Positions 8,676 through 17,154 of a stretch of 64,000 nt of DNA are shown here, one piece after another. The translations under genes and the position numbers were made by a program. The first letter of the stretch is position 1, and each line of letters opens with the position of its first letter. This stretch comes from an uncultured Verrucomicrobiota bacterium (GTDB taxonomy: Bacteria > Verrucomicrobiota > Kiritimatiellia > CAIVKH01), in assembly GCA_937996795.1 (NCBI GenBank), contig CALKUH010000036.1, positions 28,606 through 92,605 on the forward strand, given 5' to 3'. Below the pieces are notes generated by a model that was given only the letters and a program-made list of their open reading frames with translations, did no database searches and was not told the DNA's origin.

Positions 8676-11278
8676 CACGGCGCCGGTTCCGCCTGGATGG
8701 AGAAGATCTGGATACCCAGCGTGCGCCGGTCCTTCCCGCCGTGGGAGGAGGGCGTCCATGCGGGGGCGCGGATTTCAAGCCGCGCGGCGGGCATCGGCCA
8801 GTCGTCCGATCGGATCACCGCTTCCGATTCCCGCAGGCCGTTTGACGTGATCGTTGTTTGGAGGGTCAGCTCGTTCCCTCCGAGTGAAAACACCGGCGGT
8901 TCCGCAGGCGCTTCGGGCGGACGTTGCCACCGGATGCGAAGCGTGGTTGAAGGGGCGATGGGTTGGAGGGGCAGCCAGAGGGCCGCATAGGGCGCCGTCC
9001 AGCACCATGACACGCCCGCTTGCTGCTCGTCGCGGTACCAACCTTCCAGTTTCAGCGGGCGCGCGTCGTGATTCATGAAGCGGACCGCCAGCAACGACCG
9101 CGATTGCGCATGGGCCAGCTGGACGTGATCCATGATGAACGCGGCGCGAGCGGTGTTTCCTTCCAACGCGAGGTCGATGGCGAATTCGTGATCCGTCAGT
9201 GCGCCCGCTGGAAGGGCGGCGTGCAGGCTGCGCGGAGGGGTGTCCGCGATGACGGTGGCGCGCGCGAGTTCCTCGCCATTCAGATGGGCCGTCCAGGTGA
9301 AGGAAGGGTAGGAGAGTCGATGCGCGAATCGGCCGTGGATGCTGACCAGTTGCAGGGCGTCCGCAGGGCCTGTGCGGGGCAGGCGGATGCGTCCGGCATC
9401 CATGATGTAGGGATCGCGGTTGTAGCGTGGCCGCACAAAGAATCCGGAGGACAGGCGGGTCGGGCGAAGCGGGCTGTGGCGACCGCTCAGGCCGATCTCC
9501 AGGGGGGTGTCATCGGGGTGAACGATCGCCCGCACATGTTTCGGAAGCGGTTGGTCGGAGAGGATGCGGACGACGGCCCGGGTCTGCGCGCCTGGCAGGG
9601 TGATGCGATGGAAACTGTCGTAATCCGGCACGTGATTCGTCACGAGCGTGTTGTCCACGTACAGATGAACGAACTGGCGAGGTTGTTTTGAGAGACGGCC
9701 GGTTTGGATTTCGAGCATCGCGTGCGCGCCGGCGGGAAGTTCCACGGTTGCGACGGCTTGCGTGGATTGCCAGGGCACGAGGCGTTCGAGGCGGAATCGG
9801 TCGGTTTCAAGCAGCGGGCGCAGATGGAAGTCGTCGCTTTCCCATTCGGCCACGCGTTCCAGGTCGAACTCCAGTTTCGCCACACGGCGGTTGAGGTCGA
9901 TGCGGTTGAGCAGGAAGATTTCGCCCGTCTCCTCCCGCAGCGCGTGCAGGGCGGGCCCGGTGTCCGGGTCGAGCAGCGAGATTTTGGGTGTGATGAAGTT
10001 AACGACATGCGCGCGCATGGGGCCGAATGCGCGGAAGATTTCGCCGAGCGGCCGGTCGCCTACGAGGCATGCGCCGTCGGGCATATGCGCGGTCACGGCG
10101 GATTGGAGGCGTTTAATCTCCGCCAGTCGGAACCGCGGTTGCGGGTTGTGCGCATGGCTCGCGGCGACCGCCGCCGCGCACAGCAGGAGGAGTGCCGCCG
10201 TCGCGGGATGCTGGAGCGCGGTGCGCGCGCGGCCGCGCAGCAGGGCCGACACGACATAACCGATGGCCAGCGCGGCGAGCGGGATGACGAAGAGATCCAG
10301 CACGGCGAAGTAGCGGCGGACGGGATAGATGTAGGAACCGTAGAACAGCAGGTAGAGCAGGGCGGAGGGCATCAGCAGGCCGAGCGCATATTCACGCGCG
10401 TGGCGTGACCCTGCCGCGGCCAGCAGGGCGAGCGCGGCCAGCGCCGGAACCCAGAGGCCGAAATGTTCGCGCAGCAGGTCGAGCGAGGCGGGGAGGGTTT
10501 CCGCCATGAAGTCGAGGTTGATGCCCGGCACCAGCGAGCCCTTGAAGGTTTGCGACTTCGTGGCCTGCGCGGGCACGAGCGCATTCCCGGTCACGAGGTA
10601 ATTCTGGAGCGCAAAAGGGATCAACGCGATGACGAAGGCCACGCTGAACGCGCCGAGGGGGCGCCAGAAGGGCAGGGCCGGTTCCCGCCAGCGTGCGCAC
10701 GCACAAAAGAAGAGCAACGGCGGCAGCATCAGCGCGGAGGTCTCGCGCGCGGAGATCGCGAAGCCGAGCGCCACGCCCGCCGCGATCGGCGCCCATCGCG
10801 TTTCCGGCTGCTGCCGATAGCGCACCAGCGCGGTGGCGCCGAGGAGGATCAGCAGGAATGAAATCGGATCGCGATAGGGATTCGCCAGATACGGGAGCAT
10901 CTGGAGGTTCACCCAGGTGAACAGCAGGACCGCGAGCGCCGCGCAAAACGGGGCGATGCCGGGGCGGGTGGATTCCATCGGAAGGGCCACGCGCCGGACG
11001 AAAAAATAGAGCGCGGCCACGAGACCCACGAGGATCGGGAGGTTGATCAGGAATGCGGCATGCGGGCCCACGATCCATGACGCGATGTGGACGAGCAACG
11101 GGAAGGCGTATGCGCGGCGCGAGTGCGCGAACGTCTCGCGAAACTCCAGGCCGCATCGATACCAGAGCCCGGGATCGGAATAAGGCGCCGCCTGGTAACG
11201 GAACAGGATCAATGCGGCGACGGCCAGCAGGGCGAGGGCGAGAGCGCCGCGCTCCAGGGGATGCCACGGGCGTTTCAT
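8675..11278 (-). CDS. Large polytopic membrane protein with a C-terminal periplasmic domain, GT-C-like
   Basis: The 867-residue protein starts MKRPWHPLERGALALALLAV. About ten hydrophobic helices fill the first 430 residues. An acidic first loop (YSDPGLWYRCGLEF) is in the position expected of GT39/PMT-like enzymes. The last 430 residues are soluble and contain beta-rich stretches (for example RHSPLRPTRLSSGFFVRPRY), which may form a carbohydrate-binding-like domain. ATG 11278 is chosen because upstream sequence is not hydrophobic and belongs to the GDP-fucose synthase gene region. With the coupled gene at 6615-8675 it forms a two-gene minus-strand unit inside the otherwise mostly plus-strand glycan locus. 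Confidence 0.75.
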   Translation of the reverse strand: MKRPWHPLERGALALALLAVAALILFRYQAAPYSDPGLWYRCGLEFRETFAHSRRAYAFPLLVHIASWIVGPHAAFLINLPILVGLVAALYFFVRRVALPMESTRPGIAPFCAALAVLLFTWVNLQMLPYLANPYRDPISFLLILLGATALVRYRQQPETRWAPIAAGVALGFAISARETSALMLPPLLFFCACARWREPALPFWRPLGAFSVAFVIALIPFALQNYLVTGNALVPAQATKSQTFKGSLVPGINLDFMAETLPASLDLLREHFGLWVPALAALALLAAAGSRHAREYALGLLMPSALLYLLFYGSYIYPVRRYFAVLDLFVIPLAALAIGYVVSALLRGRARTALQHPATAALLLLCAAAVAASHAHNPQPRFRLAEIKRLQSAVTAHMPDGACLVGDRPLGEIFRAFGPMRAHVVNFITPKISLLDPDTGPALHALREETGEIFLLNRIDLNRRVAKLEFDLERVAEWESDDFHLRPLLETDRFRLERLVPWQSTQAVATVELPAGAHAMLEIQTGRLSKQPRQFVHLYVDNTLVTNHVPDYDSFHRITLPGAQTRAVVRILSDQPLPKHVRAIVHPDDTPLEIGLSGRHSPLRPTRLSSGFFVRPRYNRDPYIMDAGRIRLPRTGPADALQLVSIHGRFAHRLSYPSFTWTAHLNGEELARATVIADTPPRSLHAALPAGALTDHEFAIDLALEGNTARAAFIMDHVQLAHAQSRSLLAVRFMNHDARPLKLEGWYRDEQQAGVSWCWTAPYAALWLPLQPIAPSTTLRIRWQRPPEAPAEPPVFSLGGNELTLQTTITSNGLRESEAVIRSDDWPMPAARLEIRAPAWTPSSHGGKDRRTLGIQIFSIQAEPAP

Positions 11279-11306
11279 GTCCGTGCCGCGGGGGGCGCCC
11301 CTGACC

Positions 11307-12248
11307 TCAAGTCGCGCGCGCCTCGAGGTACCATCGGATGGTTTCCTTGAGGCCCTGCTCGAAGGGCATCTCCGCGACGAAGCCGAAGAGGTCGCGGGCG
11401 CGCGTGGTGTCGAGGCATCGGCGGGGCTGGCCATCCGGCTTGGTGGCATCCCACACGATGCGTCCCTCGTAGCCGCACAGGCGCGCGATCGTTTCGGACA
11501 ACTCCTTGATGCTGATTTCCATCCCGCTGCCGAGATTTACGGGCTCCGAGTCGTTGTAGGTTTCGGTGGCGGCGACGATGGCGCGCGCGCAATCCTCCAC
11601 ATAAAGGAACTCGCGCGTTGCCGAGCCCGTGCCCCAGCAGACCATTTCCGGCGCGCGGCTGTCCTTTGCTTCGAGCGCCTTGCGGATGAGGGCGGGAATG
11701 ACGTGCGAGCTTTCGGGATTAAAATTGTCGCGCGGCCCGTAGAGGTTCACCGGGAGCAGGAAGATGGAGTTGAACCCGTATTCCTGGCGGTACGCCTGGC
11801 CCTGGACCAGCATCATTTTTTTCGCGAGCCCGTAGGGCGCGTTGGTTTCCTCCGGATAGCCATTCCACAGCTCGGCTTCCCGGAAGGGGACGGGCGTAAA
11901 TTTGGGATACGCGCAGATGGTTCCGAGGTTCGTCATCTTTTCGACGCCCGCGAGCCGTGCTTCCTCGATCAGGTGGATGCCCATCGCGGCGTTGTCGAAA
12001 AAGAACGAGCCGGGGTGCTTGCGGTTCGCGCCGATGCCGCCGACGACTGCGGCCATGTGGATGATGATATGGGGCTTGATGTCTTGCAGGCAGCGCCTCA
12101 CCTGTTCCGGGCGCCGCAGGTCATAGTCCTTGCTGCGCGGCGCGCTCAGCGAATCCGCGCCCCGCTTTTTTAGCTCGTCCATCACATGCGAGCCGAGGAA
12201 TCCGGACCCGCCGGTGACCAGAACGCGTTTGTGTTTCCAGAAATTCAT
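11307..12248 (-). CDS. fcl: GDP-L-fucose synthase
   Basis: The 313-residue SDR-type protein has the NADP-binding GGSGFLGSH loop (residues 13-21), HMAAVVGGIGAN and the catalytic YGLAKK pair (Tyr139, Lys143). It also has the GDP-fucose-synthase signature LPVNLYGPRDNF...SSHVIPALIRK. It epimerises and reduces GDP-4-keto-6-deoxy-mannose to GDP-L-fucose. The usual catalytic Ser position reads Thr110 (NLGTICAYPKF), an accepted substitution. The normal partner GDP-mannose 4,6-dehydratase (gmd) is not in the window. AAGGAG lies about 8 bases before the ATG at 12248. Its presence suggests fucose or a related 6-deoxy sugar in the glycan made here. Confidence 0.93.
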   Translation of the reverse strand: MNFWKHKRVLVTGGSGFLGSHVMDELKKRGADSLSAPRSKDYDLRRPEQVRRCLQDIKPHIIIHMAAVVGGIGANRKHPGSFFFDNAAMGIHLIEEARLAGVEKMTNLGTICAYPKFTPVPFREAELWNGYPEETNAPYGLAKKMMLVQGQAYRQEYGFNSIFLLPVNLYGPRDNFNPESSHVIPALIRKALEAKDSRAPEMVCWGTGSATREFLYVEDCARAIVAATETYNDSEPVNLGSGMEISIKELSETIARLCGYEGRIVWDATKPDGQPRRCLDTTRARDLFGFVAEMPFEQGLKETIRWYLEARAT

Positions 12249-12342
12249 GCTGACTGCTCCTTGCCGTCGCCCGGTAAATTGGACGGTTGTCATGATAGGC
12301 GGTTTCGGATTTGATGCCACCTGTTTTCCTCCGGGAGCGCCA

Positions 12343-13143
12343 TTGAAAATCAGCCTCATAACGCCCAACTGGAACGGGGCCCGGTTTCTCGAGGCCTGTC
12401 TCCAGAGTGTGCATGCGCAGCGCGCGGACGGCGTGGAACTGGAGCACATCGTGGTGGATGGCGGCAGCCGCGATGCGTCGCTGGAGATCATCGGCCGCCA
12501 CCGGGCCGGCATCGACCGGCTGCTCGTGGAGCCGGATCGCGGCCCCGCGGACGCCATCAACAAGGGGCTGCGGCTGGCCACCGGCGCGTGGGTGGGGTGG
12601 TTGAACGCGGACGATGTGCTGTGCCCCGGCGCGCTGGCGCGCGCGGCGGAAACGGCGCGCCGTCATCCGCGTGCCGCGCTGCTCTTCGGTCGCTGCCGGA
12701 TCATCGACGAAGACGACCGGGAAATCCGCAAGGGGATCACGCGCTTCAAGGAGTGTTTCTTTCCCATCTCCTCTCGCTTCACCTTCCAGTGCATCAACTA
12801 CATTTCCCAGCCGGCCACGCTCTTCCGGCGCGATGCGGTCGTGGCGGCGGGTCCGCTGCGCGAGGACCTGAAGGCGGCGTTCGACTATGAGTTTTTCCTG
12901 CGCCTCTGGCGGCAGGGCGGCGCGGCGCGCGTTCCGGGCGGCCCGCTGGCGGCGTTCCGCTGGCACGCATCCTCGATCAGCGGCCGGCACTTCGCTCGGC
13001 AGTTCAAGGAGGAGTATGACGCCGCGTGCGCGGACGCGGGCCGATTTTCCCCGCAGGCGCTGCTGCATCTCGGCGTGCGCTGGGGGATTGTCGCGAGCTA
13101 TTCGCTGATGACGCGCAAACCGCGCGCGGGTGAATCGCCATGA
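12343..13143 (+). CDS. Family 2 glycosyltransferase
   Basis: This GT-A protein of about 266 residues begins KISLITPNWNGARFLEACL. It carries VVDGGSRDASL, EPDRGPADAINKGL and WLNADDVL (the DxD equivalent), the layout of WcaA-like family 2 enzymes with a G-R-G-P-A/S-D-A-I motif. I chose a TTG at 12343 because it sits 5 bases after GGGAG and directly precedes the conserved strand; an in-frame ATG at 12292 would add 17 residues. It is divergent from fcl and overlaps the following GT4 gene by 4 bp. Donor and acceptor cannot be read from sequence. Confidence 0.85.
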   Translation: MKISLITPNWNGARFLEACLQSVHAQRADGVELEHIVVDGGSRDASLEIIGRHRAGIDRLLVEPDRGPADAINKGLRLATGAWVGWLNADDVLCPGALARAAETARRHPRAALLFGRCRIIDEDDREIRKGITRFKECFFPISSRFTFQCINYISQPATLFRRDAVVAAGPLREDLKAAFDYEFFLRLWRQGGAARVPGGPLAAFRWHASSISGRHFARQFKEEYDAACADAGRFSPQALLHLGVRWGIVASYSLMTRKPRAGESP

Positions 13144-14306
13144 AGGTGGCGGTCAACACGCTGTTCCTGATCCCCGGCGAGGTGGGCGGGTCGGAGACGT
13201 ATGTGTGCGAGACGTTGCGCGCGGTCGCGGAACTGGACGCGGGGCTGGCGCTGCAGGTGGTGACCAACCGGGAGAACGATGCCGCGTTGCGCGAGCGCTT
13301 TTCGGCGTTCCCGCAGATCACCTTCCACCCGCTCGCCCTGCGCGCCTCCAACCGCTATGCGCGGATTGTGGCGGAACAGACCGCGCTGCCCGCGTTGCTT
13401 CGGCGGCTGAGACCGGATGTCCTCTGGTCGCCGGGCTACACCATGCCGGCCTGGGCGCCGTGCGCGCAGGCGGTGTCGATCCTCGACATGCAGTACCGCT
13501 CCCACCCGGACGATTTGTCGCGGCTGGCGCGCTGGACCACCCACGCGCTCGTGTCGATGGCGGTCCGGCGTTCGGACTCGATGCTGGCCATCTCCGCCTT
13601 CTCAAGGGACGAGATCATCCGCGAAGCGGCCGGGCGGGCGGACCGCATCCATGTCACGCCGCTCGGCGTGGACCCGGTGTTCGCGCGCGACATCGGCGCG
13701 GAACGCCGGGCGGAGGTGCGTCGGCGGCTGTTGCCCGGCGGTGCGCCGTTCCTGCTCTGCGTCGCGCACTCCTATCCGCACAAGAACCTCGCCCTGCTGG
13801 TCGAGGCATTTTCCTCGGCGTGCTCATCCATCCCGCATCAACTGCTGCTGGTGGGGAAGGCGCGGCTGGGCGAACCCGCGCTGCAGGCTGCGCTGGCGGA
13901 AGTGCCTGCGGGTCGGGTCCACCGGGTGGCTGCGCTCACCCGGGATGACCTCGTGGCGGTGTATCAGGCTGCCGATGCGTTCGTGTTCCCGTCGCTGTAT
14001 GAGGGATTCGGCCTTCCGCTGCTGGAGGCCATGGCGGCCGGCCTGCCCGTGCTGGCGAGCGGCGCCGCCGCGACCCGGGAGGTGGGGGGCGACGTGTGCG
14101 CCTATGCGGACGGGCGTTCCGTGGAGGCGTGGGCGGAGGCCTTGCGAAGCCTCGCGCGGATGCCGGCTGAGGAACGACGGCAGCGTTCCGCGTCAGGCCG
14201 CTCCCGCGCAGCATCCTTTACGTGGCGCGCCACCGCGGATGCGACCATCGCCGCCTGGCGCGCGGCGTCGCAGAATCGGCTTGCCCGCCTGTCGCAACTT
14301 TCATAA
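13140..14306 (+). CDS. Family 4 glycosyltransferase
   Basis: The 388-residue GT-B protein starts MKVAVNTLFLIPGEVGGSET. It has VTPLGVDPVFARD, FLLCVAHSYPHKNL and YQAADAFVFPSLYEGFGLPLLEAMAAGLP in two pieces of the standard donor domain, including the E-x7-E donor motif, as in mannosyltransferases of the RfaB/WbaZ type. ATG 13140 overlaps the stop of the GT2 gene by 4 bp (ATGA). The gene stops 11 bp before the regulator gene, and the palindrome in front of that regulator overlaps its last codons. Confidence 0.9.
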   Translation: MKVAVNTLFLIPGEVGGSETYVCETLRAVAELDAGLALQVVTNRENDAALRERFSAFPQITFHPLALRASNRYARIVAEQTALPALLRRLRPDVLWSPGYTMPAWAPCAQAVSILDMQYRSHPDDLSRLARWTTHALVSMAVRRSDSMLAISAFSRDEIIREAAGRADRIHVTPLGVDPVFARDIGAERRAEVRRRLLPGGAPFLLCVAHSYPHKNLALLVEAFSSACSSIPHQLLLVGKARLGEPALQAALAEVPAGRVHRVAALTRDDLVAVYQAADAFVFPSLYEGFGLPLLEAMAAGLPVLASGAAATREVGGDVCAYADGRSVEAWAEALRSLARMPAEERRQRSASGRSRAASFTWRATADATIAAWRAASQNRLARLSQLS

Positions 14307-14317
14307 ATTTGTGAAAG
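14298..14317. promoter_or_regulatory. 20-bp near-perfect palindrome, probable autoregulatory operator
   Basis: The arms CTTTCA (14298-14303) and TGAAAG (14312-14317) and the centre AAATTT form a 20-bp palindrome with one mismatched base pair. It ends directly against the ATG of the GbsR/MarR-type regulator at 14318. Dimeric winged-helix repressors bind such sites, so binding here would block translation start or transcription of the regulator and the coupled gene chain behind it. It overlaps the last three codons of the preceding glycosyltransferase gene. Confidence 0.6.
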
Positions 14318-14827
14318 ATGAAAACATTGGATGTGGACGCGGGTGAAGAGGCCCGCGCGCGCCTGATCGAATTGGGCGGGCGCACGGCGCAGGACCTCGG
14401 GTTGGGTCGCATCGCGGGACAGGTGCTGGTGTACCTGTATTTCAAGCCCGCCGAGTGCTCGCTGGACGAGATCGAGGCCGATCTCGGGTTGAGCAAGGCC
14501 GCGGTGAGCACGGCGGCCCGCCAGTTGGAGGCGTTCGGTCTCATCCGCCAGGTCTGGCGCCGCGGAGACCGGAAAAACTACTATCGCACAGCGGACAACC
14601 TCGGCGTCGCCCTGCAGCAGGGCCTGATGACGCTGGTGCGGAACAAGGTGGAGGCCGCCGCGGGCGAAATGAGCGAGATCAAGACGCTGCTGGAGGAGGG
14701 GCTTGGCGACGATCCCCGGAACCCGGAACTGGTTTTTCTGCGGCAGCGGTTGCAGCGGGCGGATACGCTGCGCAGGCGCGTGGCCGATCTGCTGTCCAGC
14801 CGCTGGCTGAAGTTGTTGGTGCGGTGA
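14318..14827 (+). CDS. GbsR/MarR-family transcriptional regulator
   Basis: The 169-residue protein has a central winged helix-turn-helix: CSLDEIEADLGLSKAAVSTA forms the helix-turn-helix, then RQLEAFGLIRQVWRRGDRKNYY forms the wing, at about residues 47-90. A C-terminal helical segment follows, probably for dimerisation. GbsR-like regulators respond to small ligands or signals; homologues in glycan loci of this kind probably control polymer synthesis (inference). It lies at the head of the long coupled gene chain, 7 bp before the APS kinase gene, with a palindrome directly at its start codon, so self-regulation and control of the downstream chain are likely. A weak GAAAG ribosome-binding sequence lies inside the palindrome. 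Confidence 0.85.
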   Translation: MKTLDVDAGEEARARLIELGGRTAQDLGLGRIAGQVLVYLYFKPAECSLDEIEADLGLSKAAVSTAARQLEAFGLIRQVWRRGDRKNYYRTADNLGVALQQGLMTLVRNKVEAAAGEMSEIKTLLEEGLGDDPRNPELVFLRQRLQRADTLRRRVADLLSSRWLKLLVR

Positions 14828-14834
14828 GGACGAC

Positions 14835-15443
14835 ATGAGCACGACGATATTCAAAACCTCTTCGCGGGTGTCCTCCGATGAACGTCTCCGCGTGATGCGG
14901 CAGCGCGGGGCGGTGGTTTGGTTCACCGGCTTGTCCGGTTCCGGCAAATCCACCCTGGCCACATCGCTTGAAAAAGCGCTGGTCGAACGCGGGCACGCCG
15001 CCTTCCTGCTCGACGGCGACAACTTGCGGTCCGGCCTCTGCAAGGACCTGGGCTTCGACCTCGATGGCCGCCAGGAGAACATCCGGCGCGCTTCCGCGGT
15101 CGCGGCGCTGATGGCCGACGCGGGGTTGATCTGCATCACGGCCTTCATTTCCCCTCACCGGGCGGCCCGTGAGGCGGCCCGTCAGCTCATTGGCGCATCG
15201 CGCTTTCTCGAGGTTCATGTCTGCACCCCACTGGCCGAGTGCGAAAAGCGGGATTGCAAAGGCCTCTACGCGCGTGCCCGCGCCGGTGAAGTCCGTGACT
15301 TCACCGGTATCTCGTCGCCGTATGAAGCGCCCGAGCATCCCGATCTCGCGATTGACACCTCCCGCGTGAAGATGGATGAGGCGATTCAACAACTGCTCGC
15401 CTGGCTCGACCGGATGGGCGTGTGGGAGGCGTCCACAACGTGA
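14835..15443 (+). CDS. cysC: Adenylyl-sulfate (APS) kinase
   Basis: The 202-residue protein has the P-loop GLSGSGKST (residues 32-40), LLDGDNLRSGLCKDLGF and RQENIRR, all hallmarks of APS kinase. It uses ATP to phosphorylate adenylyl sulfate to PAPS in the cytoplasm. No sulfate adenylyltransferase or PAPS reductase is nearby; instead two sulfotransferase-like genes follow in the same coupled chain. This points to PAPS as sulfate donor for a glycan rather than to cysteine synthesis. The length is normal for the family, with a short N-terminal extension. Its stop overlaps the next GTG start by 4 bp. Confidence 0.95.
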   Translation: MSTTIFKTSSRVSSDERLRVMRQRGAVVWFTGLSGSGKSTLATSLEKALVERGHAAFLLDGDNLRSGLCKDLGFDLDGRQENIRRASAVAALMADAGLICITAFISPHRAAREAARQLIGASRFLEVHVCTPLAECEKRDCKGLYARARAGEVRDFTGISSPYEAPEHPDLAIDTSRVKMDEAIQQLLAWLDRMGVWEASTT

Positions 15444-16339
15444 TCGCCCCGTATTTCAGCGTCATCACGCCGTCCTGGAACCAGGGCCGCTACCTCGAAG
15501 GCTGCATTGCATCCGTCGCGGCGCAGCGCTGGTCGCGCGTCGAGCACTGGGTGGTGGACAACTGCTCCACGGATGAAACGGTGGAGGTGCTGCGCGCCCA
15601 TCCGCAGGTCCACACACTGGTGGAACCCGACGGCGGCCAATCGGAGGCGCTGAACAAAGGGTTTGCCCGCGCAAAGGGCGAGGTGATTGCGTGGCTGAAC
15701 GCGGACGACCGCTATCTGCCCGGCGCGTTTGACCGCGTGGCGGAGGCTTTTCGCGACCCGTCGGTGCATGTCGTGTTCGGCCACGCGATTGCGCGGGACG
15801 AAACATCGGGGGCCGAGCGCCTGCAACGTGCGTATTTCAAGGAGCGCTTCGACTACCTGGTCTGGAAGGGCAATAAATTGCACCAGCCGTCGGTGTTTTT
15901 CCGCCGCAAAGCGCTGCTGGATGTCGGACCGTTGCGGGAGGACCTGCACTACGTCATGGATATCGAGCTGTGGTGGCGGCTGTCGGCGCATTATGCGTTT
16001 CACCCGATCCCCGAACCGTTGTCGCTTCAACTCTACCATCCCGCCGCCAAAACCGTCCGGCATGCCGAGCGATTTATCGAAGAGCGCCGCCGTGTGTTTG
16101 GGCCGCTCCTGCGGAAGCATTACGGGCGTGGCGCGTGGAAGCGTCTTCCGGAGCTGCATCGGAACATGGCCCGCCGCTACCTCACGCTCGCGGAAACGCC
16201 CGGCGCATCCTCCTCGCTGGCCGCCCGCGCGTTCCTGACCTATCCGCCGGTCCTGTTCCGGCCGCGTTTCTGGAAGATCCTTGGCCAGTTGATAGGGCCG
16301 GCGCCCACATCACCGTCGATGGAGTCGCCATGCCGGTAG
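15440..16339 (+). CDS. Family 2 glycosyltransferase
   Basis: The 299-residue GT-A protein begins VIAPYFSVITPSWNQGRYLE. It has VVDNCSTDETVE, EPDGGQSEALNKGF and WLNADDRYLP, the same subfamily layout as the GT2 at 12343 (G-G-Q-S-E-A-L-N-K-G in place of G-P-A-D-A-I-N-K-G). The C-terminal third is rich in aromatic and basic residues, usual for acceptor binding. The GTG at 15440 is chosen because it overlaps the cysC stop by 4 bp; a GTG at 15422 would add six residues. Confidence 0.88.
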   Translation: MIAPYFSVITPSWNQGRYLEGCIASVAAQRWSRVEHWVVDNCSTDETVEVLRAHPQVHTLVEPDGGQSEALNKGFARAKGEVIAWLNADDRYLPGAFDRVAEAFRDPSVHVVFGHAIARDETSGAERLQRAYFKERFDYLVWKGNKLHQPSVFFRRKALLDVGPLREDLHYVMDIELWWRLSAHYAFHPIPEPLSLQLYHPAAKTVRHAERFIEERRRVFGPLLRKHYGRGAWKRLPELHRNMARRYLTLAETPGASSSLAARAFLTYPPVLFRPRFWKILGQLIGPAPTSPSMESPCR

Positions 16340-17154
16340 TTGTCATGATCGGCTACGCGCGTTCCGGCGGAACCTTGCTGGCGCGATGCCTTGCGAGTCT
16401 GCCCGGTGTGATGTTGTTTTCAGAAGTGAACCCCCGTCGTCGTCCGCGCGCCGGGGGCCAGCCTTACACGTTGAAAGACCAGGCGCGCGCCTGGCATGGA
16501 CTTGAACTTCGATCAACCGACTTTGCGGGGTGTGTGGATGAACTGAATGCGCACGCGGCCGCGTCGGGACGCTCGCTGGTCATCCGGGACTGGCCGGTGA
16601 TTGATTTCGTCCCCATGCGGGAGAATGAGTTCACGACAACAGGCCGGTTTTCGATCCTGGAATCGCTTTTAGCGCGCCAGGATGTGCGGGCCTTCGGCTT
16701 CATTCGCGATGCGTATGACGTCTGGGTTTCCAACGGCTGCCACGAGGATTTCTTCCTTCATTACAGGCCCTATCTCGAGCGCCTTTTTGCGGCGGGAATC
16801 CCGATCTACCGGTACGAAGAATTGTGCGAGGATTCGGATCGGATGCTTCACCGGCTCTGTGCCGACATGGGACTTTCCTTTGATGCCTCGTACAAATCCT
16901 TCGCGAATGTCCACCAGGTGACGGGCGACGTGGACCTGGCCTCCGGTTCCCGCGGCGCCCGCCATGCGCGCATCATTAATCTGCCCCGGGCGCGCATCCC
17001 TTCCGCGCGGGTGCGCTGGCTTGAGGCGAATGCCGATGCACGGGCGGTGAACGCGCTTGCCGGTTATCCGCTCCACTATGCCTCGCGTCCCATGGAAAAT
17101 CGCTGGCTCGCAATGGCGGGGCGACTTCGCGCGCGATGGAGAAAGGCCTCATGA
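16330..17154 (+). CDS. Sulfotransferase-like P-loop protein
   Basis: The 274-residue protein starts MPVVVMIGYARSGGTLLARC, a loop in the position and with the spacing of the 5'-phosphosulfate-binding loop of PAPS-dependent sulfotransferases. A later FGFIRDAYDVWVSNG segment resembles the 3'-phosphate-binding R-D-P/A-x-D region, and IYRYEELCED matches the F/Y-R/K-Y-E-D-L part of the family. It would transfer sulfate from PAPS to a sugar hydroxyl. Its place three genes from cysC and in the same coupled chain supports this. The gene overlaps the preceding GT2 by 10 bp. Family membership is by motif, not by full-length match. Confidence 0.75.
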   Translation: MPVVVMIGYARSGGTLLARCLASLPGVMLFSEVNPRRRPRAGGQPYTLKDQARAWHGLELRSTDFAGCVDELNAHAAASGRSLVIRDWPVIDFVPMRENEFTTTGRFSILESLLARQDVRAFGFIRDAYDVWVSNGCHEDFFLHYRPYLERLFAAGIPIYRYEELCEDSDRMLHRLCADMGLSFDASYKSFANVHQVTGDVDLASGSRGARHARIINLPRARIPSARVRWLEANADARAVNALAGYPLHYASRPMENRWLAMAGRLRARWRKAS

